In this document: piece by piece, positions 52,519-62,171 of the stretch
Numbering within the stretch: the stretch's first letter is position 1
How the letters are laid out: each line of letters opens with the position of its first letter
Origin: JANNYA01 sp031422315
GTDB taxonomy: Bacteria > Pseudomonadota > Gammaproteobacteria > Xanthomonadales > SZUA-5
Direction of reading: 5' to 3'
NCBI GenBank assembly: GCA_031422315.1
Contig: JANOQN010000076.1
Location: forward strand, 55,672 to 119,671
DNA: 64,000 bases
The notes under the pieces: model-generated
Seen by the model: the letters and a program-made list of their open reading frames with translations, nothing else
Told to the model about the DNA's origin: nothing
The model's database searches: none
Program-made: the position numbers and the translations under genes

Positions 52519-55494
52519 CTATCTTGGGATAAAAGCTGCGCAGCTCAGCGGAGGATTCACAAACCCTGGCTCGCAATCGCATACTTGATTGACGTAATCG
52601 GGCTGGGGGAAGACACCTTCAAAATAGTAGCTACGTGGAAACATTTCCCATTGGCCATCCATACAATCAGTGTAATCTGGTCCAGACTCGTTGAGCTTCC
52701 AAAAATACTGTCTACGAGAATTATATCGACGTACTATTTCAGTTCGCAGTTCAAACTGGCTAAAACTACCGGTCCAAGTCTGTCCGGTTCTTCCTAGACA
52801 TTCACGGAGTTTCCTGTTCTCAAATTTCTCATTACGCACTGCTTCGAATGCCTCTGTGCGCTTTCGATTGAATAAACCAGCTCCCAGCCGTATGTTCTCA
52901 CGCCAGTCCCAGTACGTGCCGTAAAATGGCTTAAAGTTTGGGTCTGTCAGCTGCATCATACCAACACCACCCCCGTCGTTAAGCCCAGATAATATTGGAT
53001 TTCCTGAGTCAGTGAATTGCTTGTAGCGTCTTTGCACATTGTCACCTCCGCTTTCCTTACACGCAATATTTCGCAGTGCAATAGAATTAAATTGGCTTGG
53101 CATTACCTGCGGAAAAAAATCCAATACCGTCTGCTTAAATGGGTTTAACGCTTTCGGTTTAACTGTGATACTAACTATCTTAGAAAATAGCTGCGTTGGG
53201 CCTTGACATATTCCAACCTTCAACTTTCCACCTTCCTCATTCAAGGTGGTAAGCGGATAGAAAAAATCGTGATCTTTTGCATTCCAAATAGCAGAATTTA
53301 TCAAGTTGGCACCGAGTGAATTCACTGGGAAATTAAAACCAAAGAACGTTGGGGTTTTTCCTTCGAACGTCCATTCCTTACGTAGGGGTTTACCTACGTC
53401 AGTGGTAGAAATCTCAAACTTAACAGCTTCAGGTGCCTCACTTTCGGTGGAAACTTCAACAATCGCGCCATCTTTCGGTGCAATTATATTAAAGTCAATC
53501 TCTTCAAGTGTTTTAGGCACACACGCTTGGCACTGGCCGGGGTTTTCTGGGCTAAGTTTTTCGCAGATGCTGCATTTTAAATCTTGCACACACTGCGGAA
53601 ACCCTGGATCGCCTCCGCAAGTTGTCGCTGTGCAACCGCCCCAGCCTGCTTTCGTAATTCCGGAGCCAGAGTTTGTTGTGATCTGACTTCCATCCTCATT
53701 GACCGTGCCATAACCCATCGGAATAAACGTCGCCAAATCATGATCCCACTGTACGATTTGCGCGGTTTGACCGGCTTTCATATTGCCAGGATTGGGTATT
53801 TTGACTTCAGCTGGTGGGTCAAAGCGGGTGCCAGTCGGTTGAATCGTCCAACCTAGCGTACCGAAAGTTGCAGCGCCGCCCGGTGGCACCATGGGCAGCC
53901 TGTCGTTATGTACGGGGCTAATCACTAAATTGCCGGTTCTTGATCCATCAGGAAACGTAACGCTATTGGCTTTGACGACTAACTCAAATCCTTCATATCC
54001 CGGGATCGTTAGCGTTACATCAGCATTGCCGCCAACAACTCGCGCCGCGCTTAAATTCACCGGTGGCAAGTAAATGGCGTGCGGTAATTGATTATCTTGG
54101 CCCTGAATAATCGCGGTTTCAAAATGCAGCGCGGGGTATTCGATATTCGGGGTTGGCGTTACGGTTCGGCCATCTACGAATAAATCAATCTTGCCCGGTG
54201 GTACTTGGCTTGCAAATTCAAACTTGCCATCGGTATTGCTCGTCACGCTTAAATTCGTTCGGGCTATCGATAGACGCACGCCAGCTAATGGCTTACCGGT
54301 GTGATTCATCACCACGCCTCGGAATTTAGTCGGGCCCGATTTTCGCTCCAGTACGCTGAGCTGGAACAGCGCTTGCCCGGCGATTGCGTTGTTCGGCAAT
54401 ACCGCTTCACTGATGATTTTGACAATACCGGGTTCGCTGCCTGCAATCGGCCTTACGCTGGCTCGGCCATCTTTATCGGTAGTCACGGTGATGCGCTGCC
54501 CGTCGGTGGAAACCACGCCATTTTGCGCCGAATTGCTGGTGAATGTTGCCTCACCGCTCAAGATTCGGTAGCGCACTGGCACAGCCATCATGCGGTTGAA
54601 GTTCTTGTCGTACACAGCCGACTGCAAGGCATCGACCGGTGCGGTGTCGGTTTGCACGAATTGGCTGCTGGCATTGCCGTCAATGAGCACCCAATGCGGC
54701 TCACCGCGCGTGCCGGTGGCGGTGAACACGGTGTCTTCGGCGATTTCTGGGCTCCAGGCGCGCACGCTATTGCCGCCGGGGCTGGATTCGGTGCCAAGTG
54801 TTAGATAGATTTTTGCATTACCTGACGCGTCGGTATTCACCACCAAATTGCGCGCTAAATCCACGCCGTTAGGTTTGACTGGCACACCCGATTGCAGGCT
54901 AATGCTGCCATTGCCGCGTACGATGTCAAAGCGCACCGGCAGGTTGGCGAGCGCGTTGCCCTGTGCGTCAATCGCGCTAATTTGCAGCGCTTGCGGCAAG
55001 GCTGATTTCACCGCGCCTGACTGACGATTGCCGCCCAGCAAAGTGATTCGTTTACTACCAACCGCGATGCGCACCACGCGAACCGATTTGCTGCGCGCAT
55101 TGCCTTTTTGATCGGTGCTGGTCACGGTCAAATCATTTGCACCCACTTCTAATTGCAGATCGCTGGCGAAATAGAACCGATCTGAAACTACGGCTGTTAT
55201 CGATTCTTGATTGGCCGTGTTCAACACCCGAACGGTAGGCTCCGCGGCGCCCAAACCGCCTTCAACCGCATCGTTCACCATGCCGCGCACGTCAATTTTA
55301 CTGGCTGAAGTCACGGCGTTGTTGACTGGGTTTTCGATGCTCAACAGCGGCGCGGTTTGATCGACATATAAGGTTACATTCGCGCTGCCGATTCTGCCCG
55401 TGCTGTCGGTGGCATTGGCGCTCAGCAGGCTGAGAATGTTGCCGTGACTGATACTCAGATTTGCAGTAGAATTCTGCTGGCTCGCGAAATACAA
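52519..55494 (-). CDS. Orphan stalk-tip protein with lysozyme/transglycosylase-like tip
   Basis: A 991-codon frame from TTG 55494 with no ribosome binding site; it abuts the stop of the preceding secreted gene (55510). Residues 27-617 are nearly identical to residues 376-972 of the next stalk protein: Ig-like/bacterial-Ig modules (VDQTAPLLSIENPVNNAV, LANLPVRFDIVRGNGSI), a carboxypeptidase-regulatory module (KFRGVVMNHTGKPLAG) and a WDHDLATFIPMGYGT region ending GITKAGWGGC. After that come a Cys-rich linker and an AT-rich tip. The tip carries IACKESGGD (probable catalytic Glu814), GGGVGMMQL and WRENIRLGAGLF, the SLT/lysozyme pattern. Probably a silent cassette. Confidence 0.78.
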   Translation of the reverse strand: MYFASQQNSTANLSISHGNILSLLSANATDSTGRIGSANVTLYVDQTAPLLSIENPVNNAVTSASKIDVRGMVNDAVEGGLGAAEPTVRVLNTANQESITAVVSDRFYFASDLQLEVGANDLTVTSTDQKGNARSKSVRVVRIAVGSKRITLLGGNRQSGAVKSALPQALQISAIDAQGNALANLPVRFDIVRGNGSISLQSGVPVKPNGVDLARNLVVNTDASGNAKIYLTLGTESSPGGNSVRAWSPEIAEDTVFTATGTRGEPHWVLIDGNASSQFVQTDTAPVDALQSAVYDKNFNRMMAVPVRYRILSGEATFTSNSAQNGVVSTDGQRITVTTDKDGRASVRPIAGSEPGIVKIISEAVLPNNAIAGQALFQLSVLERKSGPTKFRGVVMNHTGKPLAGVRLSIARTNLSVTSNTDGKFEFASQVPPGKIDLFVDGRTVTPTPNIEYPALHFETAIIQGQDNQLPHAIYLPPVNLSAARVVGGNADVTLTIPGYEGFELVVKANSVTFPDGSRTGNLVISPVHNDRLPMVPPGGAATFGTLGWTIQPTGTRFDPPAEVKIPNPGNMKAGQTAQIVQWDHDLATFIPMGYGTVNEDGSQITTNSGSGITKAGWGGCTATTCGGDPGFPQCVQDLKCSICEKLSPENPGQCQACVPKTLEEIDFNIIAPKDGAIVEVSTESEAPEAVKFEISTTDVGKPLRKEWTFEGKTPTFFGFNFPVNSLGANLINSAIWNAKDHDFFYPLTTLNEEGGKLKVGICQGPTQLFSKIVSITVKPKALNPFKQTVLDFFPQVMPSQFNSIALRNIACKESGGDNVQRRYKQFTDSGNPILSGLNDGGGVGMMQLTDPNFKPFYGTYWDWRENIRLGAGLFNRKRTEAFEAVRNEKFENRKLRECLGRTGQTWTGSFSQFELRTEIVRRYNSRRQYFWKLNESGPDYTDCMDGQWEMFPRSYYFEGVFPQPDYVNQVCDCEPGFVNPPLSCAAFIPR

Positions 55495-55509
55495 ACCATT
55501 GAAATCACA

Positions 55510-56271
55510 TTATTCAATCACTACCGTGCGATCTTTTTTTACGACAGCGTTGAACCCTGGAAGTGTGCGGTCGTCAAACCAAACTTTAAGACGCTCATTT
55601 TGGTACGACGAATATACAAAACCCCGATCATTAGCGTAGGCTGGCGTTAACTTGCAGTCCACAGTATTGCATATCAAAAAACTCGCGCCGGTTTTCGGAT
55701 CGGGGTGCTGCCAAATTGCGACGAAGTACGCGCCCACATTTGGCGACGCTATGCGCAAATTGCCTTTTGCACGATAGACAAACTTGCCGATTTTGGCTGC
55801 GGCATCACTTGTGTGTAGCATGAGTTGCTCGCGCGCTGAATCACCAGTCATTTTTCCGTTTGCGCCCTGGTCGCAAAGCTCGGCCATTGTGGCAAATATC
55901 AGATGCGCCGCATTTTCAGGTGCGCCAGACTCTTCGTAACCGTAGTGATGAAATGGTTTTATGAAAACGCCGCCAAGATCAGCTCGTGGCCATGAGCCTA
56001 AAATAACAATTTGGCGAGGGTAGGCAAATTCAGGACGAATGCTGACGATACTATTGGCGCGCATGATACTTGCGCTAAGCAAGTAACCATAAGGGCATTT
56101 AAAAAATGGCTTTGGCGGCAAGCTCGAGTTGCTTTGTATATTTATTCTCTCGTATCCTGGCATGCTGTAGTAATGGTGTTTCCCATCGAATCGCTCTATT
56201 AAGTTTGGAGGCTCTTTGGAAATTGCGTAAGTGCTAATAAGACTAAACAATATTAATTTTTCCACTTTCAT
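55510..56271 (-). CDS. Secreted putative immunity protein for the middle tip
   Basis: A 253-residue protein from ATG 56271 with GAGGA six bases before it and a signal peptide (KLILFSLISTYAIS). The mature part contains strands and several Cys (FKCPYGYLL, ICNTVDCKL) but no known motif. It lies nine bases after the stop of the 1328-residue stalk-tip gene and is followed at once, in the same frame after its TAA, by the next stalk copy. Its AT-rich composition and position match the other two secreted genes. Immunity role inferred. Confidence 0.62.
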   Translation of the reverse strand: MKVEKLILFSLISTYAISKEPPNLIERFDGKHHYYSMPGYERINIQSNSSLPPKPFFKCPYGYLLSASIMRANSIVSIRPEFAYPRQIVILGSWPRADLGGVFIKPFHHYGYEESGAPENAAHLIFATMAELCDQGANGKMTGDSAREQLMLHTSDAAAKIGKFVYRAKGNLRIASPNVGAYFVAIWQHPDPKTGASFLICNTVDCKLTPAYANDRGFVYSSYQNERLKVWFDDRTLPGFNAVVKKDRTVVIE

Positions 56272-56280
56272 ATCTTTTCC

Positions 56281-59200
56281 TCAGTCAATTAGTTTAAATG
56301 TTCTGTAATTTCCAAAGTCATTTGTTCTCCGCGCACAATCAGGTATGTCGGGGCTCCAATTGTCGATATGGCCGTTTTGTCCATCGTCAAAATCGTTGTC
56401 CTCACATTCACCACAAAGATCGTCAACCGACTTAGTGAGCCTTTCAGTTGGTGTCGCAATCAAAATGGTGTCACCTATTTCTAAGCCGTTGCGCCCTTCT
56501 GCAATGGCGACTGAACCAATTCCTACCGATTGGTTGCCTGGGCCAGTAGGCCCTTCACCTTGTCGCCAAATTCTAACTGGTCTAGGGTTGCGTTCCGGCC
56601 AAGGTGATCTACGACGGCCTGGAGCACAACCAGGCAAATTAAGCTGCTCAATTTTTATTAAGCCGTATTCCTCTGAGTATCCGTGGCCATTTATTTCCAC
56701 AACCCTTTGAAATAAACTCTTAATCGTTCCAGCTATCCGGGCGCACTGAGGCTGATCCCCTGGGCTTGTGGTCACATTTATGGCGAAAGTACTTGCGCCA
56801 GCACAATCTTCTTCATGTGGCGGACCGTAAACAGAGTGTCTTATGCCTCCAATGGCATTAAAGCGATAAGGCTTCTCATCATCAACCAAAAGCGTCCCAA
56901 TCGTATATACGGCCTTTATCCGAACGTAGTTGCCAATTGGAATATCAAGAGGCTTAAATGATACGTCCCGATCACCCGTCATCGACGCTTCATTCAACGC
57001 GATAAATTCTCCGTCGTCTCTAATAAGCGTAACTTTTAGCGTGCCGCCCTGAACGTTTTCGGGTGTGACTTTTACCTTAATTTTATCTTCCCGAATTTCA
57101 GCGCTCACAATCTGAATATCAATCGGAAGGCATAAGCCAAGTGCGCACAACCCGTTGGTACAAGGTCGATTATCTTGTGCCAGATCGGGAACGCACTGGA
57201 TACCAACTCCACAAGTGAGTCCACTAGCGGGGCGGCGGCATTGCCCGCAGGGGCCGTTGCATTGATCGCCCCGGCAATTCGGCGGCGGATTAGTTCCGCA
57301 ATTTGGAAACCCCGGATCCGGCGGGCATCCAGGGCCATTGCACCCACCCCAACCCGCCTTAGTAATCCCCGAACCCACATCCGTAATAATCTGGCTTGCG
57401 TTTTCATTGACCGTGCCATAACCCATCGGAATAAAAGTAGCTAAATCATGATCCCACTGTACGATTTGCGCGGTTTGACCGGCTTTCATATTGCCAGGAT
57501 TGGGTATTTTGACTTCAGCTGGTGGGTCAAAGCGGGTGCCAGTCGGTTGAATCGTCCAGCCCAGCGTTCCAAAAGTTGCTGCGCCGCCCGGTGGCACCAT
57601 CGGAAGCCTGTCGTTATGCACTGGGCTTATCACTAAATTGCCGGTTCTTGATCCATCTGGGAAGGTGACGCTATTGGCTTTGACGACAAGCTCAAAGCCT
57701 TCGTAACCTGGAATAGTTAGCGTGACATCTTCAGGTCCACCCACGACTCGTGCTGCACTTAAATTCACCGGTGGCAAGTAAATTGCATGCGGTAATTGAT
57801 TATCTTGGCCTTGAATTATTGCGGTTTCAAAATGCATTGCAGGATATTCAACATTGGGGCTTGGTGTAACGGTTCGGCCATCGACGAATAAATCAATCTT
57901 GCCGCGTGGTACTTGACTGGCGAATTCGAACCTGCCATTCGCATCACTGGTTGCGCTTAAATTGGTTCTGGATATGGTTAGACGCACGCCGGCCAAAGGT
58001 TTACCGGTGTGATTCATCACCACACCCCGAAATTTCGTCGGGCCTGATTTTCGCTCCAGTACGCTGAGCTGAAACAACGCCTGCCCAGCAATCGCGTTGT
58101 TCGGCAGCACCGCTTCACTGATAATTTTGACAATACCCGGCGCATTGCCCGCAATGGGGCGTACGCTGGCGCGGCCATCTTTATCGGTGCTCACTTGGAT
58201 GCTTTGCCCATCGGGGGATACCACGCCATTTTGCGCCGAAATGCTTGTGAATTTCGCCTCGCCGCTCAAGATGCGGTAGCGAATCGGCGCACCCATCATG
58301 CGGTTGAAGTTCTTGTCGTATACCGCCGACTGCAGTGCATCGACTGGCGCAGTATTCGCCTGCACGAACTGGCTGCTGGCATTGCCGTCGATCAGCACCC
58401 AATGTGGTACACCGCGCGTGCCGGTGGCGGTGAACACGGTGTCTTCCGCGATTTCTGGGCTCCAGGCCCGCACGCTATTGCCGCCGGGGCTGGCTTCGGT
58501 GCCTAAGGTCATCCACACTTTTGCGACGCCAGCGCCATCGGTATTGACCACCAAGTTACGCGCTAAATCGACGCCATTGGGCTTCACCGGCACACCCGAT
58601 TGCAGGCTAATGCTGCCATTGCCGCGCACGATGTCAAAGCGCACCGGCAGGTTGGCGAGCGCATTACCCTGTGCGTCAATGGCGCTAATCTGCAGCGCCT
58701 GCGGCAAGGCTGATTTCACCGCGCCTGACTGACGATTGCCGCCTAGCAAAGTAATTCGTTTGCTACCTACCGCAATGCGCACCACGCGAACGGACTTGCT
58801 GCGCGCATTGCCTTTCTGATCGGTGCTAGTCACGGTCAAATCATTTGCGCCGACTTCTAATTGCAGATCGCTGGCGAAGTAAAAACGATCAGACACAGTA
58901 GCGGTTACCGATTCTTGATTCGCCGTGTTCAACACCCGAACCGATGGCTCAGCTGCGCCCAAGCCGCCCTCCACCGCATCATTGACCATGCCGCGCACAT
59001 CGATCCTATTGGATGAAGTCACCGCATTATTTACTGGGTTTTCGATGCTCAACAGCGGCGCAGTTTGATCGACATACACCGTCACATTCGCGCTGCCAAT
59101 GCGGCCTGTGCTGTCGATGGCGTTCGCGCTCAGCAAGCTGGTGCCTTCGCGCAGGAAGAAATTATTGAAGTTAAAAGATTTGCCATCCGGCGATAGCGTC

Positions 59201-60267
59201 GCGGCCTGCTGGTTGATATTGACGCTGGTCACGGACTTGGATACCGTGCCGGAAATCGTAATCGGCCGATCTACCGTTCCGGTTAGGTTGCTTGCATTGC
59301 CTGACACTGGCGCGCCATTGACGCCCACCGCAGGCCCAAACACTTCCCAATCGCGTGGGCTGGTGAGCGTCACTATCGGCGGGGCGTCGTAAGTGACGCT
59401 GCGGGTGGCGGTGCGCGTGCTGCCGTCGGCGAAAGTGGCGCTGACCAGCAGCGTATTCGCACCCGCCACCAATGGCAAAATTGCGCCATAAATCACCCCG
59501 CCCTGCACCTGCGAGCGGTAGCGCCCGCGCAGGCCGTTGATCGTCACTTCACGCGGGAAATCCCGGTTCGATAGCACTTGGGTCAGCACTTCAACTTCGG
59601 GCAGCAAGACAGTGGCGGCGGCGAGCGGGGCAGTAATTTCTACGCTGTAAATCCGCTCGGCATCCACCGTAAAACTCCACTCACTAAAGCCAAACGTGCC
59701 GCTGCTGGTGGCTAGTTCGACGTACACGGCATGGCTGTCGCTGGTTAGTGGTTGGGCGGGCTGAAAGCTGACGAAACCTGACCTAGGATCGGTGGGCGTA
59801 AGCGTGGCACGCGCGGTGACATCTTCCGCGTCAAAATAAAACCGCAGGCTAGCCGGGTCTATGGCCGGGCCTTTGCTGGCGTAATTGATTCTGATCAACG
59901 GGCGGCTGTTGAAGGGAATCAAGGCACCATTCGCGGGCAGTGGCAGCATTAAATCGGGGGCCACGCCGACAGTGAAGCTCCAATTGCTGATGGTTTCATT
60001 ACCCGCCAAATCTTTGACCAAAAGCCGGATTTGATGCTCGCCATCGGCATACGGGGTAGCGCGCGCGTAGGTGATGCCGCTGGCGCTAATCGTGGCCTGC
60101 GCGGTGACGTTTGCTTGATCGACATCTAATCGCACACTGGCGGTGGCGATGCCAGAGCCTACGTCGGTGAAGCTTGCGGAAATGGGCGTGGCAACACCCG
60201 GCGTAATATTGGTCAAAACGGCGATTGCGATGAAATTTCCGGCGCAGTCGCAGTAGTAAACGACCAA
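56281..60267 (-). CDS. Stalk-tip protein with Cys-rich tip of unknown activity
   Basis: A 1328-codon frame. Residues 1-971 are stalk: several Ig-like repeats (SASFTDVGSGIATASVRLDV, GNETISNWSFTVG, TITISGTVSKSVTSVNI type), a Big_1-like pair, a carboxypeptidase-regulatory module and the region ending GWGGC at 972. The tip has a long Cys-rich linker (CRGDQCNGPCGQCRRP, NGLCALGLC), a beta domain, and an end with VAIAEGRNGLEIGDTILI and GHIDNWSPD that distantly recalls 3D/double-psi barrel cell-wall enzymes. The start is not real: the stalk continues upstream in another frame from the stop of the preceding gene, interrupted by a frameshift near 60215. Probably an orphan or pseudogene cassette. Confidence 0.75.
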   Translation of the reverse strand: MVVYYCDCAGNFIAIAVLTNITPGVATPISASFTDVGSGIATASVRLDVDQANVTAQATISASGITYARATPYADGEHQIRLLVKDLAGNETISNWSFTVGVAPDLMLPLPANGALIPFNSRPLIRINYASKGPAIDPASLRFYFDAEDVTARATLTPTDPRSGFVSFQPAQPLTSDSHAVYVELATSSGTFGFSEWSFTVDAERIYSVEITAPLAAATVLLPEVEVLTQVLSNRDFPREVTINGLRGRYRSQVQGGVIYGAILPLVAGANTLLVSATFADGSTRTATRSVTYDAPPIVTLTSPRDWEVFGPAVGVNGAPVSGNASNLTGTVDRPITISGTVSKSVTSVNINQQAATLSPDGKSFNFNNFFLREGTSLLSANAIDSTGRIGSANVTVYVDQTAPLLSIENPVNNAVTSSNRIDVRGMVNDAVEGGLGAAEPSVRVLNTANQESVTATVSDRFYFASDLQLEVGANDLTVTSTDQKGNARSKSVRVVRIAVGSKRITLLGGNRQSGAVKSALPQALQISAIDAQGNALANLPVRFDIVRGNGSISLQSGVPVKPNGVDLARNLVVNTDGAGVAKVWMTLGTEASPGGNSVRAWSPEIAEDTVFTATGTRGVPHWVLIDGNASSQFVQANTAPVDALQSAVYDKNFNRMMGAPIRYRILSGEAKFTSISAQNGVVSPDGQSIQVSTDKDGRASVRPIAGNAPGIVKIISEAVLPNNAIAGQALFQLSVLERKSGPTKFRGVVMNHTGKPLAGVRLTISRTNLSATSDANGRFEFASQVPRGKIDLFVDGRTVTPSPNVEYPAMHFETAIIQGQDNQLPHAIYLPPVNLSAARVVGGPEDVTLTIPGYEGFELVVKANSVTFPDGSRTGNLVISPVHNDRLPMVPPGGAATFGTLGWTIQPTGTRFDPPAEVKIPNPGNMKAGQTAQIVQWDHDLATFIPMGYGTVNENASQIITDVGSGITKAGWGGCNGPGCPPDPGFPNCGTNPPPNCRGDQCNGPCGQCRRPASGLTCGVGIQCVPDLAQDNRPCTNGLCALGLCLPIDIQIVSAEIREDKIKVKVTPENVQGGTLKVTLIRDDGEFIALNEASMTGDRDVSFKPLDIPIGNYVRIKAVYTIGTLLVDDEKPYRFNAIGGIRHSVYGPPHEEDCAGASTFAINVTTSPGDQPQCARIAGTIKSLFQRVVEINGHGYSEEYGLIKIEQLNLPGCAPGRRRSPWPERNPRPVRIWRQGEGPTGPGNQSVGIGSVAIAEGRNGLEIGDTILIATPTERLTKSVDDLCGECEDNDFDDGQNGHIDNWSPDIPDCARRTNDFGNYRTFKLID

Positions 60268-60377
60268 TTGCTAATAACCGGACTGGTGGGATTGCCGATT
60301 GACACTTGTACGGTGTGCTTGCCTTCAGGCAAAGCTGCAGTTGGCGTGTAGCTGATTCGATCACCGGTGTTGAAATT
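60213..60377 (-). pseudogene. 5' part of the middle stalk in the other frame
   Basis: The minus strand from 60377 reads FNTGDRISYTPTAALPEG to NWSFTTATAPEISSQSPF, then TGA at 60213-60215. The same Ig-like domain resumes in the +1 frame as LTNITPGVATPISASF. Adding one T to the T4 run (A4 at 60215-60218 on the plus strand) restores a single frame. The segment begins within the stop codon of the preceding secreted gene and has no start signals. Confidence 0.75.
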
Positions 60378-60936
60378 ACTCCCAACTCAAAGTCAACCCC
60401 TCAAAGGAAACTGCCGGCGTGAATTCGCCAATCTCTTTCTCTTCGCGCATTCTCTTCAAGATTTGCCCACGTGGCTCGCTCGCGTAGCGAAAATCGTAAG
60501 AAACATCAAAAAAAATGGAATAGCTGTTTTGCTCTTTTTGCGCTGGTAATATTTCAGATATTTTCGTAGAAATTACTTTCGACTCTCCGGGCGAAAGCAA
60601 AAAATATTTAAAATTTATTGGCTTATAGTTTGGATCAATTCCATCAGTAGGCCGGGGCGTCAACAATCCAGAGATCAAGGTGTTCTCGTAGTAAATTGTT
60701 GCCCGATTTCTAAACTCAGGTTCTGCAATATAGGTAATTTCAATCGCCTCTTTAGAAATATTTCTAATTTGTTGTGAGATGCTTACCACAAAGCTTAGAC
60801 CAGATTTTTTGTTTCGTGTGCCGACCAAGCAAGTTTCTATCTCTAGCGCTAGGCGTTTGGAGATATTTTTATATAGACAATCAGACTGAGCCTTAGAAGA
60901 AGCAAATACAACAGATAAATAAATTATTATAAACAC
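60376..60936 (-). CDS. Secreted putative immunity protein for the HExxH tip
   Basis: A 186-residue protein from GTG 60936, with AAGGA six bases before it overlapping the stop of the tip gene (nine-base gap). A signal peptide (FIIIYLSVVFASSKAQS) is followed by a beta-sandwich-like body (LSFVVSISQQIRNISKEAIEITYI, SPGESKVISTKISEI), like small periplasmic inhibitors. No known motif. It ends in SFEGLTLSWE. It is followed directly by the next truncated stalk copy. Its position fits an immunity protein against the metallopeptidase-like tip; inferred. Confidence 0.65.
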   Translation of the reverse strand: MFIIIYLSVVFASSKAQSDCLYKNISKRLALEIETCLVGTRNKKSGLSFVVSISQQIRNISKEAIEITYIAEPEFRNRATIYYENTLISGLLTPRPTDGIDPNYKPINFKYFLLSPGESKVISTKISEILPAQKEQNSYSIFFDVSYDFRYASEPRGQILKRMREEKEIGEFTPAVSFEGLTLSWE

Positions 60937-60945
60937 TGAATTTCC

Positions 60946-62168
60946 TTATTGAAGAATGCGGCATTCATCTGGATCTGGAATATAGAAGCACTGCCGAAGT
61001 ACTCTTCTCCTTTCAAGCTCCTGGAAAATAGAAACATATTCGGGAGTATCGACTTCGCTGCGATAAAATCCTTCAAATGGCACATGATTATTTGGCCTAA
61101 CAATACTTTCTGTAAGTAATGCAGAATTTATCAATCTGTTAATAGTATTGGTGTACACAACTTTTGCTTTAATGGAAGCAACTGCAGACTCTGGCGTGTC
61201 ATTTTCTACAATTGGAAGAACAAGTGACTCAACATCACTCTTAAAGTTGATAAAGTTTACGTCCATATATTCTTGAAAATGAGTGAAATGAAGCTTTTCA
61301 TGATTCAGTGTTCCTAACCAATTGTTATAATTGTCAAAATGAAACCAACCAAGTCTTTCAGTCATACAGTTTAAAACTGGATTGCCGCCAAGTGGGGCCC
61401 TCGGATAGTGAGTTGACGCGTTAAATCTTAATCCGAATTCAATTTGAGAATAGTGGCTACAAAACGAAAAAAACTGGTTATTGTCAATAACAGCGGTATC
61501 AACTTCTATGGGAGTAGCGTCGGTATTTTTCACAATTGTGGTATCTATTTCTGCCTTAACAAGGCGAAATTTCCAATTGCCCTCTGGTGTGCAGTACGCA
61601 GCAAGGTTAAAAGTCCAAGTCGCAGCGGCGGCTCGTAAAGAATCATTTTCATAGCCATGAAAGGATCCGTATGAATTCGGAAGCCCTGATATTGAAATGT
61701 AATCTAAAGTGGGGTCAGTGTAAGTGAATTTATTTACCCCGTCTGGTATTTGATCGTTATACAGTTCAGTGCACTTTCCCCTCTTGCACTTCCTGCAAGC
61801 ATTGTTTCTACATAGCCGGCAACTACTCCCCCGGCATTGACCAGTCGTTGCGCGAACGTCTTCGAGTTTGGGCACGCACCTTGGGCAAATTCCTGAGCTG
61901 TCTATCTCTTCACATTCTGTGCAATCGGGCGGTGCATTGGTTGCGCAGTTTGGCGGTGTTGGGGGTGGCCCGCCGCCCCAGCCGGCTTTTGAGATACCAG
62001 TTCCAGCGTCGGTCACAATTTGCGATCCATCTTCTGAAACAGTTCCATGTCCCATCGGCACAAAAGCGGATAGATCATGATCCCATTGAAGAATCGTTTG
62101 GGTTTCGCCGCGTTTAAGACCGGCTGAGTTAGGAATTTTGACTTCAATTGGTGGATCGAATCGAGTTG
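60946..62168 (-). CDS. Stalk-tip protein with HExxH metallopeptidase-like tip, cut by IS21
   Basis: Only the last stalk residues remain (TRFDPPIEVKIPN, WDHDLSAFVPMGHGTV, GISKAGWGGG), then a Cys-rich linker (CTECEEIDSSGICPRC, CRKCKRGKC) and an AT-rich tip. The tip has NHEKLHFTHFQEYMD, a HExxH zinc motif at 61302-61288 resembling the HExxHF of DUF922-type peptidases, with a conserved-looking WFHFDNYNNWLG before it. The coding frame can be read to an ATG at 62196, but that lies inside the IS21 end, so the true gene is interrupted; its 5' part should be beyond the IS, outside the window. Expression is doubtful. Confidence 0.72.
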
Positions 62169-62171
62169 GAT

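Noticed and set aside
54301..54804. Plus-strand frame of 167 codons within the stalk, with a similar one at 58195-58506
   Set aside because: Shadow of the conserved stalk on the other strand; it recurs only because the stalk itself is duplicated.
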